A stretch of DNA of 64,000 bases, taken from positions 47,261-111,260 of the forward strand of contig JAMQCK010000059.1 of the NCBI GenBank assembly GCA_024196135.1. The letters run 5' to 3'. Both the position numbers and the translations under genes were made by a program. The notes under the pieces were generated by a model. The model ran no database searches, was not told the DNA's origin, and was given only the letters and a program-made list of their open reading frames with translations. Position 1 is the first letter of the stretch. Each line of letters starts with the position of its first letter. The DNA comes from Pleurotus ostreatus/Saccharomyces cerevisiae fusant. Its lineage: Eukaryota > Opisthokonta. Shown here piece after piece: positions 9,629 to 21,111 of this stretch.

Positions 9629-11488
9629 ATGGCCGTCGAGCCCCTGCTCGCCACCCGCGCACAGCGCGGGTTCATCCTCACAGGTGCGGATCCCCCTCAT
9701 CGCAGGTGGCAGCTGGACCCTAATCACATCTGCAGTGACAATCCGTCAGTAATGTCCGCGTTCATCATGTATGTGGGTCGCTGAAGAACGCTGCAGAGGC
9801 CATCGCTGTTCTTGTTATGGTTGCCATTACGTTCAGATTGGTGCGTTGCTCGATCATTTCTGGTTGGGCGCTTAAATGGCTGACCCTCTCATCTTCAGGT
9901 CGACGAGGAAGTTAGCTTCCATCTAGGCTACAAGGTCTCTTCATCTCTCCCGCGCAGTTAGATCGCATCCTCATCCTATCTCCCCAGACCCTATCGTGCT
10001 ACCTCGCCCTCTTCGCGCTCGCCGAGTAAGCAGCTGCAACGCCTGCCCCTGCAACTCTAAACATATCCCCCCTTCAGGATCTTCGAGCTATTCATGTGCT
10101 ACGACGCTCTCCGATTGCGAAATGTCATCCAGCTCGTCGGCATCTTACGTGCGTCCCCCTAGCGCCCATCCCCTCACGCACGTCTCACCCCTCCGCTCAG
10201 TATTCCATCTCGCACTCATGGTGATGGCGGCTCTGCAAGTCCACCAGACGCGAACAGCGCTCGTCACGATGTCTGCCGCTGACTGCGCCAGCAACTTTGA
10301 CGAAGTGGTGCGTGGATTGCCGTGTTGCTGCCGCTTTGCCGCTAATTCTCCGTAGAGATGTGCAGGGCCTGGTACCCTATGGAATAGGGTAGAGCCCTAC
10401 CTTATCGTAGCACCATGTCTCATCGGGGCGTCGTTGCTCGTGATGATCTTCTGGATGAAGCACCTTTATGCGGAATTCGGGTGCGTAGGCCAAGTCAGAA
10501 AGGCGTCTTTCCCTAATCGTCGCGAAGCTGGGCCGTCTTCCACATCGTCGGCGCGAACCCCAAGATGAAGGGTCAGTCTTGTTCTGCGTCTGCGCAGAGC
10601 ATGTCTCACTCTCTTCGCAGAGATGTACCGCTGGTACCAGATCATGATCTGCCTTCTGAAGTTCGACTTTTTCTTCTTCATCGGCGTTACGATGCAGGTA
10701 AGGAAGGCCAAGTCGTGATTACAATTTGAGCTCACCACTATACAGCTCCTCATCGTGGTCTTGAACAAAAGTTCAGCAGAATTTGGGATCACCATCGCTG
10801 CCATTCCAGTCGTTCTCGTCCTGCTTGTATTGTGTGGCATCGCCGTACAACGAGAAATCAAGTGGTACGTTGGCAACGAACGGGACGCCCTCTTTGCATT
10901 CTACTGACACGCTTGCAGGATCATGGCCATCTCACAAGTGCTGATGTTGGCCGCTATGAGTTATTGTGAGTCTATCCCACGCTGTACTGAAAGCATTAAC
11001 TGACCTGTGTCTATAGTCCGTGCGTCACATCGTGCAAGCTACCAACGCTCATCACTAACCCGATAGTTCAGTATATAAACTCGTCCGTTTCTACCAGCCA
11101 GGCTCACGAGAGGAGTACGCCACCACGCGTGCAACTCTCACAACCTTCAGTACGCCTACCCTCCTCTTCCTCTTCCTCTTACACCCCTTACCAACCCCCC
11201 ACCCAGCGATCGTCGCCTTCATTATCCTCTTCCTGACGTTCGCTGTCGGCCTGCGCTGCTTCTCCGACTTCGACCGCGGCCTCCAGCCGTCTAAAGTCAA
11301 CGGTGGGTCCTCGTACACGCCCGTGGCGACCAAATTGGAGTACTTTGGCAGCGGTAATTAACGTTTTGCTAGATATCCCCACCCGGCCCACTTACTCATC
11401 GAAAATGGACTCCGCAGGTAATATGTCGCAACGGCAGTCGTCGTATATGGGCGGCGCGCCTGTGGGGTCGAGGATATCCATCGAGTAA
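9629..11488 (+). CDS. UPF0658-family Golgi multipass membrane protein, intron-dense with microexons
   Basis: About sixteen exons in 1.9 kb, most under 100 nt. The spliced protein is a chain of hydrophobic helices (IAVLVMVAITFRL, TLSCYLALFALAEIFELFM, LFHLALMVMAALQV, LLIVVLNKS, IMAISQVLMLAAMSYF, TIVAFIILFLTFAVGLRCF). Loop motifs WAVFHIVGANPKMKEMYRWY and CLLKFDFFFFIGVTMQ are, as I recall them, hallmarks of UPF0658 Golgi membrane proteins (fission yeast C23H3.04 type). Their biochemical role is unknown. The hydrophilic C-terminus is Ser/Arg-rich and ends RISIE. Two exons are exceptionally short: 9736-9744 (9 nt) between introns 9684-9735 and 9745-9796, and 11017-11019 (3 nt, TCC) between introns 10966-11016 and 11020-11071. 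Both are needed to keep frame and the SYFLYKLVRFY segment. An automated gene model will probably miss them. Confidence 0.75.
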
Positions 11489-12160
11489 GGCGACCTAACG
11501 CTCGGCTTGGGCTTGTGTGCCTCGACGTAGGCGCTCTCGCCGAGCGAAGCGCAATTCAAGTGAGAATTTCGGGGGCAAGGGAGGAGGGAGGCGATGCGTC
11601 TATGGACTCAGGACCTTCGGATTTACATTTTCATCTAATTCGACCATCTATCTATCTACTTACCGTGGCTCGGAGTATGCTACTGATAGCGCTTCTCTAG
11701 GAGCACTCACCTGCTCGTCTTGGAGGGCGCTACCGCTTCTCTCTGGGTCTACTTTGCTTGCTTACGATCTGCGACGATTCTGTACAGTGCTAAGCTGCGC
11801 CTCCGTTCAGTTGTAGAGTACCTTGTAGTGATTATTTATTCGACGGTCCTGCGCGCACAGTGGTACTGGTCTTGCTCTGGTGGCTGGTCTTGTCTTGGGC
11901 CTTGCACAGGTTCAAGTGTTCTCAATTCGCCGGGAGGGTGCAGTGATTGGCTTCTCGGCGAATGCCGACGTCCAAGATGCAGTGACAAACATAAGCACAC
12001 AATACGTCGCTTCTTGCTCCCAACTCGCATGGTCTCCTTCTCGCCCAGTCTTTGTCTAGCATATAGTCAACGATAACAAGCCCCTCTCATCTGTTTTGCA
12101 GGTGCGGTCTCAGTATCGCCTCGCTCTTTCTTCGTTCATAACGTCCATGGCAGTACGAAT
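11489..12160. other. Intergenic region, 672 bp
   Basis: Between two plus-strand genes. Short frames on both strands, none with a domain or consistent splice sites. Contains the UPF0658 3' UTR and the F-box promoter. Confidence 0.4.
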
Positions 12161-13855
12161 ATGGAACTCCCAAGCTTTAAGTCTTCTTTCGTCTTCATCG
12201 AACTCTGCCCCCAATGCAGTACAACCCTCTCTCGCGATACGCTGTCTATTCCTCTGGACGCCATCAGATTGCACGTACTCCCAACCGCCTCTCAAGCTCA
12301 AGATATCCATCGCGCAAGTGACGCCGACCTTGCGTCGATCTCTGCCTTCGCCGAAGCCATCTCTCGCACTCAGGCTCTTCTCGAAGATCTACGCGCCAAG
12401 CAGGAAGCTCTCGCTCAAAGCCTGGCCCGCAAACGCGCACTCTTGTCCCCGATCCGACGAATCCCACTCGAACTCCTGAGCACGATCATCTCTCTCGCCG
12501 TCACTCGCACCTTCCGTCGCAAGCGCGACAGCTCACTCGTTCTTCGACATCCAGTTCTGCGTGTATGCCAGCGCTGGCGCGCTCTCGCGCGTGCTACACC
12601 GCAGCTCTGGGCGGATGTTGTCCTCTACCCGCTATACGATCATAGCTGGGGCTATACACTTCGGGAATGCCTGCAATTATCGGACCCCCTCCCTGTCGAC
12701 GTCAGTATCAAGAGAGATTGCCCTCCGTGGCGCGGCGATGATTCCTTTCCGTCCTTCCGCAAGTACGACAAATCTGGATGGCAACACGCTGCAGATGCTA
12801 TGCTTGGAGCTGCATCACGATGGCGATCCTTGGCCCTAGACGGTTTTGAGCTTCCGAATGAACCCACTCCCTCCACGCCACCACTTCCTGAGGTCGGACA
12901 GGTCGATCTCACACGTGTACTCGCCACCAACCCAAAAGTGCTTTTCGGCCACTGTCTCCGTTTATCTCGCTTGTATCTCGCCAATGTCGACCCTGCCGCT
13001 CTTCCCGTGAAATGGGCTCAAATCACGGAGCTGTCGCTATGGATGGTAGGCCGAGGCGAACTCAAGGATCTCACTACCTGCATCGACACCCTACGTCTAT
13101 GCCCCAATCTGGAGGTGCTCGCCCTCACAGTGTATGGCTATAGGAACCAGCAGCAGGACGAAGTTCGTCTCTGCCTCGCCAATCTGCGCGTCCTCGAACT
13201 GCGGTATCATGCATCATGGCTCCTCGACCGTCTCATCGTCCCCGGGTTACAGGAACTCAGACTCGCCAATCCTCTTCAAGACTTTGGTCGCTCGATGTTG
13301 CGTTTCGCAGCCAACAACGAGGAGGCTGTGGCTCATCTACGAAGCCTGTGCTTCATGGACGATAAGATCGGGGAGGTAGACTGGGCGCAGCTCTTCGCCA
13401 AATATTCCAGCATCTCGCAATTAGGCATCGCCAGCATGTCCTGCGATGGTTGGAACAATGGCGGATTCCGAACCCTTGCGCAGGCACTCGTTGACGAGCC
13501 CGGTCTACTCGCGCAGCTCACGCTATTGCGTCTATGGTTCGGGACAGACATGCACAGCGCTTGTATAGAGGCGTTCGCCCGTCTCGTACATCACCGAGGG
13601 GTCAGACGGGCGCAGTCGAAGGGTGCGACGAGGATCGTCGAGATTGAGGCGCATCAAGCTCGTCTCGATTTCCACTCTCAGCGCAGCGACCCCATCCGCC
13701 ACTCGGGTGTCGGCATATACAGGGGAGGTACTGTGAAACTAATACAGCATCCTCATCTGGAAGCGGACAAATTCCTGTTGGACCTGGTGAAGAATCGCCT
13801 AGACTCAGCTGACTGGACGCTGTATTACGAGGACGAAGACGTTGCGGACCAGTAG
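12161..13855 (+). CDS. F-box/LRR-like protein (564 aa, single exon)
   Basis: An intronless 564-aa protein of the large Agaricomycete F-box family. Order of parts: an N-terminal helical heptad region (IHRASDADLASISAFAEAI, then ALLEDLRAKQEALAQSLA), then the F-box-like helix set SPIRRIPLELLSTIISLAV with the usual VCQRWRALARATPQLWADV ending, then leucine-rich repeats (LRLSRLYLANVDP, ITELSLWMVGRGELKDL, NLEVLALTVYG, NLRVLELRYHASWLLDRL). F-box proteins dock to Skp1 in SCF ubiquitin ligases and bind targets through the C-terminal repeats; the target is unknown. A related gene lies on the other strand at 18676-20311, beyond one intervening gene. The divergent sequence but shared architecture suggests an old local duplication. 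Confidence 0.85.
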   Translation: MELPSFKSSFVFIELCPQCSTTLSRDTLSIPLDAIRLHVLPTASQAQDIHRASDADLASISAFAEAISRTQALLEDLRAKQEALAQSLARKRALLSPIRRIPLELLSTIISLAVTRTFRRKRDSSLVLRHPVLRVCQRWRALARATPQLWADVVLYPLYDHSWGYTLRECLQLSDPLPVDVSIKRDCPPWRGDDSFPSFRKYDKSGWQHAADAMLGAASRWRSLALDGFELPNEPTPSTPPLPEVGQVDLTRVLATNPKVLFGHCLRLSRLYLANVDPAALPVKWAQITELSLWMVGRGELKDLTTCIDTLRLCPNLEVLALTVYGYRNQQQDEVRLCLANLRVLELRYHASWLLDRLIVPGLQELRLANPLQDFGRSMLRFAANNEEAVAHLRSLCFMDDKIGEVDWAQLFAKYSSISQLGIASMSCDGWNNGGFRTLAQALVDEPGLLAQLTLLRLWFGTDMHSACIEAFARLVHHRGVRRAQSKGATRIVEIEAHQARLDFHSQRSDPIRHSGVGIYRGGTVKLIQHPHLEADKFLLDLVKNRLDSADWTLYYEDEDVADQ

Positions 13856-14354
13856 GGGAGGACGATCTCGACTACGATAGCCGTTCGCTTGCATTAGAGA
13901 CCTTGCGCACCGTGAAGGATAGGGTATATCAATATTTTGCGTAACGTATCGGTCCTTGTACTAAGGACGGCGAACCCGCCTATATTACCGCCTAGGCAGT
14001 CGATGAGGACGAATGTTGCCCGACGTTACTTTCGAAGTTGATAATTGTATGGCAAGACATGTGATATGCATATACTCCGAGACGGGTCCTGGACACAAAG
14101 CACGGGGCGCGAGAGGGGGTGGAGAGGGACGGAGGGGCGCTCGCATTGTGTATACATACTTCGCGATTGCTCGATGTTTTGCATGCCGACGTTTTTAACC
14201 AGCGAAAGCAGATGTATGAACAGCATAAACAACAAGATTAGCAATACGATAGATAGCCTCTGAACCCCGTCTATGGGCAAATAGATATACTATGTATACG
14301 CTCCCATTCGAGGCAATCGTCAACGGTCATGTCATAACATCATAGCGCAAGCAA
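13856..14354. other. Convergent intergenic region, 499 bp
   Basis: 3' ends of the F-box gene and of the large low-complexity gene face each other here. AT-richer than the coding sequence. No gene supported. Confidence 0.4.
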
Positions 14355-17300
14355 CTACGCCTTCGCCTTCTTCCTCGACCGTGTCACCTTCGGCTCGGGC
14401 GGTGGTGGCTCTGGCTGCGCTTCTTCATCATTGTCGTAGACAAACTTCTTCACGACCACGTTCTCTGGCACCAGATCCTTCAGCGGAGAGGTGGCTTCCA
14501 GGTTGCCCAGTGTATCAAGCTGTAAGGCCTGCAAAAATGTGAGCATCGGTCTAATGGAGAGGAAAGACAAGAAGTGTACCTTGGCAGCCGCAGACAAACA
14601 GCCCTTCTTCAAGGACCGTTCGGGCAACGTCGAGGCCTTGGGCGGATGAGGCAATATATCCTCCAGGCATTTCGCCGTCTGCAACGCTCGGTCCCACTTC
14701 ACCCTCCTCGCCGCCTCTTCCGCCTCTTCTTCCTGCGCTCCGCCATCGAACCTCAAGCGCCCTATCTTCATTGGCGTCTCGTAGTCTTCTTCATCGCCAG
14801 GTCCCCTCCGATGCCGCTGCGGGCGCTCGGGAGTGCTATAGCCATCCTCGCTCCCCTCCGCGCTCACGAAACTCCCGTCGCCCTCTTCGCCGTTCGCCGC
14901 ACGCCGCGCCCGCCTCTCCGCACGTTCCTTCCGCGCGTGGCTGCGCGCCTCCTGTTCCTTCTGCCCATTCGACTTCATCTTCATCGCTGGGCTGTCCGGC
15001 CGGTCGCCCTCCCTGCGAATGATCTCGGTCTCGATCCGCGCAGCAAGGTAGTCCTGGTTCTTCTGCGTGTTCGCGTTCGTGAGCGCCCGCAGCGCAACGG
15101 CAGACATCCCGCCCAGCGCGTCTGTCGGGGCGTGCACCACACGCGCCCGGCGGGGTGCAGGGGCTGGCGTTTGCGGTGGCTCTGTCCCTCCTCTCCGAGA
15201 GCGGGTAGTACGTCGGACCGCTAACGGTTGCGTAGGCTGTAAGTGAGACGCGACGCGCTTCTCCGGCGAGTCAATGGGTTCGGGAGCAGTCGGTCGGGGA
15301 GGTGAAGATGCTTGTTCCGGTTGTTGAGCAGGAGGCTCTGAAGGAGGCAAAGGCGTCGCGCCCTCAGCATGTTCCGATGCCATGTCATGGTCGCTCGAGG
15401 GAGCGACATCCGCTAGAGGGGCAGGTAGGGTTGGGGGCGAAGAGTTCCCATCGTTCTGCTTGCGTCGTTTCGGTGGGCTATCTGCCGCGACGTCGTCTGT
15501 CTTGCGCTTGCGCGCATCCGCTGCAGAATCTCCGGTATCGCTACTCTGGGGAGGCGACCTGACCCCACGAGCTGTGCGAGTCGGAGGTGAAGTCTTCTTG
15601 GTCACGGTAACGGTTCCAGCAGTCGCAGACGGGACGTCAGGCTGGATTGATTGTCAGCTTCGCGAGGTGGAACTGATTGCTCTTCGGGGCGTACCTCATG
15701 CCTCTTGGGCGCATCTCGCGTCAGATCCACCATTCTCATCTTCTTGCCTCCATTAATCGACATATGCACGCTCTTCGACGAGCTGGCCTGTGTGCTGCTG
15801 CCCGCACGCGAGGAAGACGACGCAGGCTTAGTAGCAGTCGACGGAGGTTTGACAGCGGTCGGCGTCGGCTTTGTCACGGCGGGCTTCGTCGCCGACGGCG
15901 GCCTCGCGTATGGCTTACCCATTCGCGGGATCCTGGTCGTCGACTTGACCTTCAATGCCGAGCCAGCGACAGGTTGTCTCAACCTCGACTTTACAGCAGT
16001 CGTCGACGAGCCCGCAGCTCCCTCCGGCGTACCCACATCAGCTGCCGACTCCTTCGCCTCCTCAGATTCCTCCGCTATGGCCGTGAATGGGAATGGCAAC
16101 TGCCGCTGCGCCAACTTCGTCTTCGCAGTAGCCGACGGCGGCTCGACCGAAGCGCTCCTCCCCTTCGGCTCGACGGTTGTGGCCCTCGCCTTCCCCTTCG
16201 CCCGCGAGATGGCAGAAGACGGCGGCTCAGCGGACGCGCTGCGACTCCGCTCGAACGTCAAAGCGGGCAGCCGCGGCTCGACCGACGCATTACGCTCGAG
16301 ACTAGGGGGACGGATAGCAGAGGGCGGCCGCGTGATGGATGAAGGCGGACGCGAAGCCGATGTGGGTTGACGCAAAGCAGACGACGGCTCCGGAACACGA
16401 CTCGGTGGCCGGCTGACGCTTGACGGCGCTTGCAGGCGCAGACCACGCAAGGGCGTACTGGGTATCTTGCTCATTGCCGCCGGTACTCTTCTCGCAGGGC
16501 TCTCCTGTGTGCCTGCTCCTCTGGGTATCGTGAACTTCGCCGGTGCCGCGTTCGAAGAGCCACCTTTGGCAGGTGAAGGGAAGGCTGTCGCCTTCGCGGG
16601 TACGCGCCGAGCGGGTGATTCGCTGATGTCGCCTGGCTTGATGACCATCTTCATCTTGGTAGGCGAAGACTTTGTGGGGGAGGGAAAGCGCATAGGTAAC
16701 GATGGCGCATGCGGTGGAGGCGTCGAAGGAGCGATATTCTCTGAAGCTATGCCTTCGTCGTTCGACGCGGTGTCTGTGGCCTCAGTAGCCACGATAGGTT
16801 CCTCTGGAGTAGGTGTTGAAGATGCGGGAGGTTCGACGAGGCCCTCCTCACCACCCTCTGCCTCAGCGTCCACTGCTGCTGGCGTCGAGTCAGGTTTGTC
16901 GACCTCCATCTCGTTGTCTGCTTCAGCGAGCGCTGCGAAAGCAAGATTGCCAAGCACGTTGACGGCATTGGGCGAAAGAGAACCAACCTCCCTCGCATAC
17001 GCGCTCGCATCGTGAATTCGTGGCCGCTCCGGGGACCGTGATCGCCGACTAGGGGATGGCTGTGGCGTCTCAAAGGCTTGAAAGTCGCGTACGGGGAACA
17101 GCGGCCTCGTAGGCGACGCCTGCCGCATCGGAGAAGGTTGTACGAAGAGGGGATCATGGTCCGGCGAGTTGCTGTCCTCCTTCGACTGAAATTGGGCGGG
17201 ACCACGACTCTTGCGGCGGGATCGTGAGTCCTGGGTGCTCTTGCGTTTCTTCACGGAGCCCTCTTCCTTGTAAGGGGACTTCGCCGGGGTGGTAGGGATG

Positions 17301-18383
17301 GTGAAAGGGACGACGCTGCGCCGCGGACGGCTTGATCGGCGGGGAGACTTCATGCTGAAGGGGGATGCTGGGGCGCAAAGTCAGAGCCAGCGCCATATAC
17401 ATGAATTGGTGTGCTCACCATCGGATGGACCTGCGTCATTCCCCGGAGACGGCGACCTTGATGGTTCCTCGGGCGCTGGTGGGACCTCCAGAAGCTGAGG
17501 CGCCTCAGGCGTGTCCGAGCGCGAGGGGCTGCCACTTGCAGGGGGTTGCGGCGATGGAGAGGGCAAGTCCGATGGAGGTGCGGGGGCGAAAAGCTCTTCC
17601 GCCACCGCCTCTTCTTCTGCCTTGCTCTGCGTCGGGCTCACGGGGATCAACATGGAGTTGGGACTGAGGGGTGCCTCCGCGGGCGCGACGTTGACGGAGG
17701 GTACCATCAGTGCCATTGACGGCGATCCAGTGAGGAAGTCCATCGTTTGAGGTCCTGCATCGATCGGCTGCCGCGGTGAGAGGGAAAAGGAGGCGGAGTT
17801 GAAGGACATCAGGTTCAGCGAGTCGCGGCTGTGGTCGTCCGGGGATGGGGAGGTGGGGAGAATGAACGGGATGGGTAGCAGGTTCGCGTTTGAGTGCGGC
17901 GACGGAGGCCGACTATCGTCTTCTCCGGGTAGATTGAGCGGCGACTGGGGTGGGGGCGAAGGGTTGTCGTGTGCGCTCATGATCCGGCTTGCTAGTTGGG
18001 ACTGAGGTTCTGTGCACACCGTTAGCGGGACCTCAGTATAGTAACCATGTTCACACACCTTCCAGCTCCCCACTATCTGGCGTTGTAGCCCGCTCTGGTG
18101 TATCTGCTGGTTCTACTGGCGCGGGCGGTTCGCTAGGTTGCCCTTGCGGCTGCTCAGGCGTTGCAGCATCGCTACCCCCGCTGAGTCGCGCCGAGCGCCT
18201 GACCGTCCGCTGGTTTACCGGCGTCTGTACAGACCCTAGCACTTCTGATCTGATCTTCTTCTCCGGCGATTTGAGCTGTCCAAAGTGAATACGCGCATTA
18301 GCAGTGTTGAAGTTGTCGTCGTCCTCGAACTCGAGGGGTGTGTCCGGCCGAAAGGGCAATTCGGCGACGGTGACTGCCGCCAT
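14355..18383 (-). CDS. Large Ser/Pro/Ala-rich basic, probably nuclear protein (1274 aa)
   Basis: Five exons (18059-18383, 17419-18009, 15695-17367, 14580-15641, 14355-14528) sum to 3825 nt. The four introns are 49-53 nt. The product is mostly disordered: acidic N-terminus (PLEFEDDDNFNTANARIHFG), SPxK/R-type phosphorylation-like sites, repeated SRPPS/IRPPS blocks (about 16230-16410), and basic clusters (KSPRRSSRPRRS; VKKRKS). A more conserved-looking C-terminal part includes VNVLGNLAFAALAEADNE, then a Glu/Arg coiled-coil stretch, then LKKGCLSAAAKALQLDTLGN and KFVYDNDEE, ending KVTRSRKKAKA. The KPYARPPSATK-like and PRMGKP repeats resemble microtubule- or chromatin-associated tails, but I do not recognise a named family. 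Nuclear or kinetochore/chromatin location is inference from composition only. Confidence 0.75.
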
Positions 18384-18675
18384 GATCGTTCGTTGGGTAT
18401 CTTCGCCGTCGCAGCCAGTGAAGCGGCAAGATACAAGAATGAACAGCTGCGCGCGACAAACACGCCGCTTGTGGCAGTCGCGAACAAGTGCTTATACGCA
18501 CGTGACAAACGCGATCGACAATCAACCCCGGCAACCCCCGCGCTCATCAGTGTCAAGCGCGCGAGATCCCCTCGACTGGCGTAGAAACAAATGTGTAAAC
18601 TCCAAAGAGCCTATATACTAAGGACATGAGTCTATCGTCTTGACCTTCATATATCCCGCAGCTACTACAGCTACA

Positions 18676-20311
18676 CTAGTTCTCCACCGATGATTCAGTC
18701 TCGTCCGAATCCTCCACCTCACGCTCCAAGGGAAGCATCTCTTCCTCCTTCAGGTACGTATCTTCTTCCCAGCCCGGGCGTCGCATATGCGCGGGGTGCG
18801 TCGCAAAGACTGTTCCCTCTACGATGGGGCTAGTCCCGTGCGGTGGGTCGTGTCTGAAGACCTCTATGCCTTTGAGCTTCGGCCGGCTCGCAAGGAGATC
18901 GCCAACGAGATGCATATCGGCTGCGGTGCGTAGTTCCCAAAAACAGAGGTCAAGATGTGCGAGATTCGGCAGCAAAGTAGGGCGAGACGTAAGGGCCCGA
19001 AGGAGGGTGCGGGTTCCCGATGTTTCGTCGGAGTCGTCTTGCTGGTAAACTTCCACGACGCGTAGTGTCGACACCCCGATGTATCCTTCCAAAGCCTTCG
19101 TCCACATCTCTTCATCTGAGCCCCAATTCCGCATCCATAGCGTAGTAACGCTGGCGACGGTATCCTCATTCTTGTCCGCGAACTCCACCATGTGCTTCTT
19201 GGCCTCGTCGTCGGTCGAGTGCGACATGATCCTGAGCTGTTGCAAATGGGGAGCCACCAAGCTAGGAAGCAAGCAGGAAGCAAGACCAAAGAGCTCGATG
19301 GTATGCAAAGCGGGAAGGCATATATCGAGACTGGAGGAATTCTCATCAGGGTAGTCTTCCAGTTCAAACCGAAGCTCCTGGAGGTTGGTGCATTGACTAT
19401 AGACTTGAAAGTGAGAAGGGAGTTCCCCTGTATCATACATGCGTAGCTGCAAGCGTACGAGTCGGTCCCAAGATAGGTCAAGTCTAGTGGGGTCCGTACC
19501 CCACAGAGAAAGTTGGGAGAGATGGTGTGTTTCTAAAGACGGCGGGACAAGGACCGTCGTCCATGTCGAAGTCCTCCAAGTGCAGATATTGGAGCAGCGG
19601 CAGTGAAGGTGTTTGCGTCAGGATGGAAGTGGGAGGATCAATTTCCTTGAGCGCCAGAGACTTGCAACGGGAGGCATGCGCCAGAAACGAGTTCCAGAAG
19701 TCCTCCGGTGCGCTGGCAGCGTGATTTCGCACAATTTCGGCGGGTTGACGCCACCTTGGACGGCTGCTGTCGAGATGGATGTCCAGAGGGACTGCTTTGG
19801 ACAGGATTAGACATGCCCGTAGGGTCTTCAGGCACAGCTTATCGTATTCCGGATAGAGCACGATCTTGGACCACAGGCGGGGTGCCGCAAATGCAAGCGC
19901 TCGCCACCGCTGACAGACGAGTGTCACTGGGTGCATGACCATAAGAGAGCTATCGGGCTCGTCCGCGAACGAGAGCTCCATTGCGAGCCCTATTATCATA
20001 GTAAGCACCTCTGGTGGTAACCTTCGGATGGGCGCAATCAGCGCGAGCTTGCGCTCCTGCTCGATCACAAGACGGTCACGATGAGCGCGAAGTTCATCCA
20101 GCCTACACTGCAAGGAGATCATGGCTTCGTTGAAGTAGGCTATGGACTTTTGATCAGCCAGAGTGGCCCTGTGAAGGTCGACGCTTTCTGTGGCGGAAGG
20201 CAGGGCGTAAGACCGGATGACTTCTAGTGAGACTGCCAGTGTGGTCGCGGTGACCTCTTGACGACATGCAATCGTGCTGAGGGTGAGAGGTTCGAGCTGG
20301 TCCGATAGCAT
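18676..20311 (-). pseudogene. F-box/LRR-like paralog interrupted by a frameshift
   Basis: A second member of the family of the gene at 12161. The N-terminal part, read from ATG 20311 (MLSDQLEPLTLSTIACR), has the same helical lead (YFNEAMISLQCRLDELRAHR), F-box-like core (APIRRLPPEVLTMIIGLAM) and VCQRWRALAFAAPRLWSKIV ending. Repeats continue to LQYLHLEDFDMDDG, but the frame then closes at 19484-19486. In the next frame the protein clearly continues (LSQLSLWGTDPTRLDLSWD, RLVRLQLRMYDTGELPSHF) to a stop at 18676. The switch lies between about 19498 and 19560. The only GT...AG pair there is 22 nt long, too short for an intron. It is therefore a real +1/-2 frameshift (decaying copy) or a sequencing error. 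No other stops interrupt either half, so any decay is recent. Confidence 0.75.
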
Positions 20312-21111
20312 GGTGTTACTACTGAGGCGCGCAACTTTGTGACACGAAGAAAGCTGTCTTTCTGGCGATGATGACCGTAGCAGACAAGGTTGAAAGCAGG
20401 CCGACTCTGTGATGTGACGACTCCTCGGCTCCCGGGTCACATCGTGATCCGTTGATCCCGAAGGGAAATCTTCCCATTTTGGACGACAATGGGCCCACCC
20501 ACGCCATAAAAGTAAGGAAGAGCCCTGCCCTACGTCTACGTTGAAGATCATCCTACGCACAAATCCGTATATCATCGACAATGAAGAAGCACAGTTCTAA
20601 CATATTCCGAGCCTCCGAACTTCTGAGCCTGGTCCATTATGTTGGTCTCACCGTTCATTCGAGCCAGCTCAAAGCTGGTGGGTATGAAAATGTCAGGCCT
20701 ACCTCTTCTCGTAGCTTCCTTTATGGAAGTACTTCCTGGTTTCACAAGTATTCGAGGCCCACAATTCGTATTTCACGACTGCCACCGAGTCCCCTTCCAG
20801 TATTTTCACCTCTCATGAAAACTACCGCTGCTCATCGACATCGATATTACCCTTCGTTGTCGCTTCCCTCGTCCGCGAGTACAGAAAGCCTCGAAGCGTA
20901 CAACATCGATGACAAACAGTCAACGGTACTCTTGTAAAGGTTTATGCGGCATACAAATGCCACCAAAAGCGTCAGTGACATGTTATTCGTGTGTACTTAG
21001 GTCGTCAACAATTAGTATACGCGTTCGTCGATGCATACATGGACTTCTGCCCCAAAGATAAGTATCCGCCAGACACGCTCCTCGCACTTTACTCACCTCA
21101 ATAAAGGACAG
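20312..21111. other. Intergenic region, 800 bp
   Basis: Upstream of the F-box-like copy and downstream of the next minus-strand gene. A 118-codon plus-strand frame at 20581-20937 has neither domain nor splice or homology support. I see nothing else. Confidence 0.4.

Noticed and set aside
19533..19554. A 22-nt GT-AG segment that would repair the F-box-like frame if it were an intron
   Set aside because: Far below the 45-nt minimum of every other intron in the window, with no branch point, so a frameshift is the more likely reading.
20581..20937. 118-codon plus-strand frame beginning at an ATG next to the F-box-like copy
   Set aside because: Ser/His-rich with no domain, no splice partners and located in the promoter area of the opposite gene.
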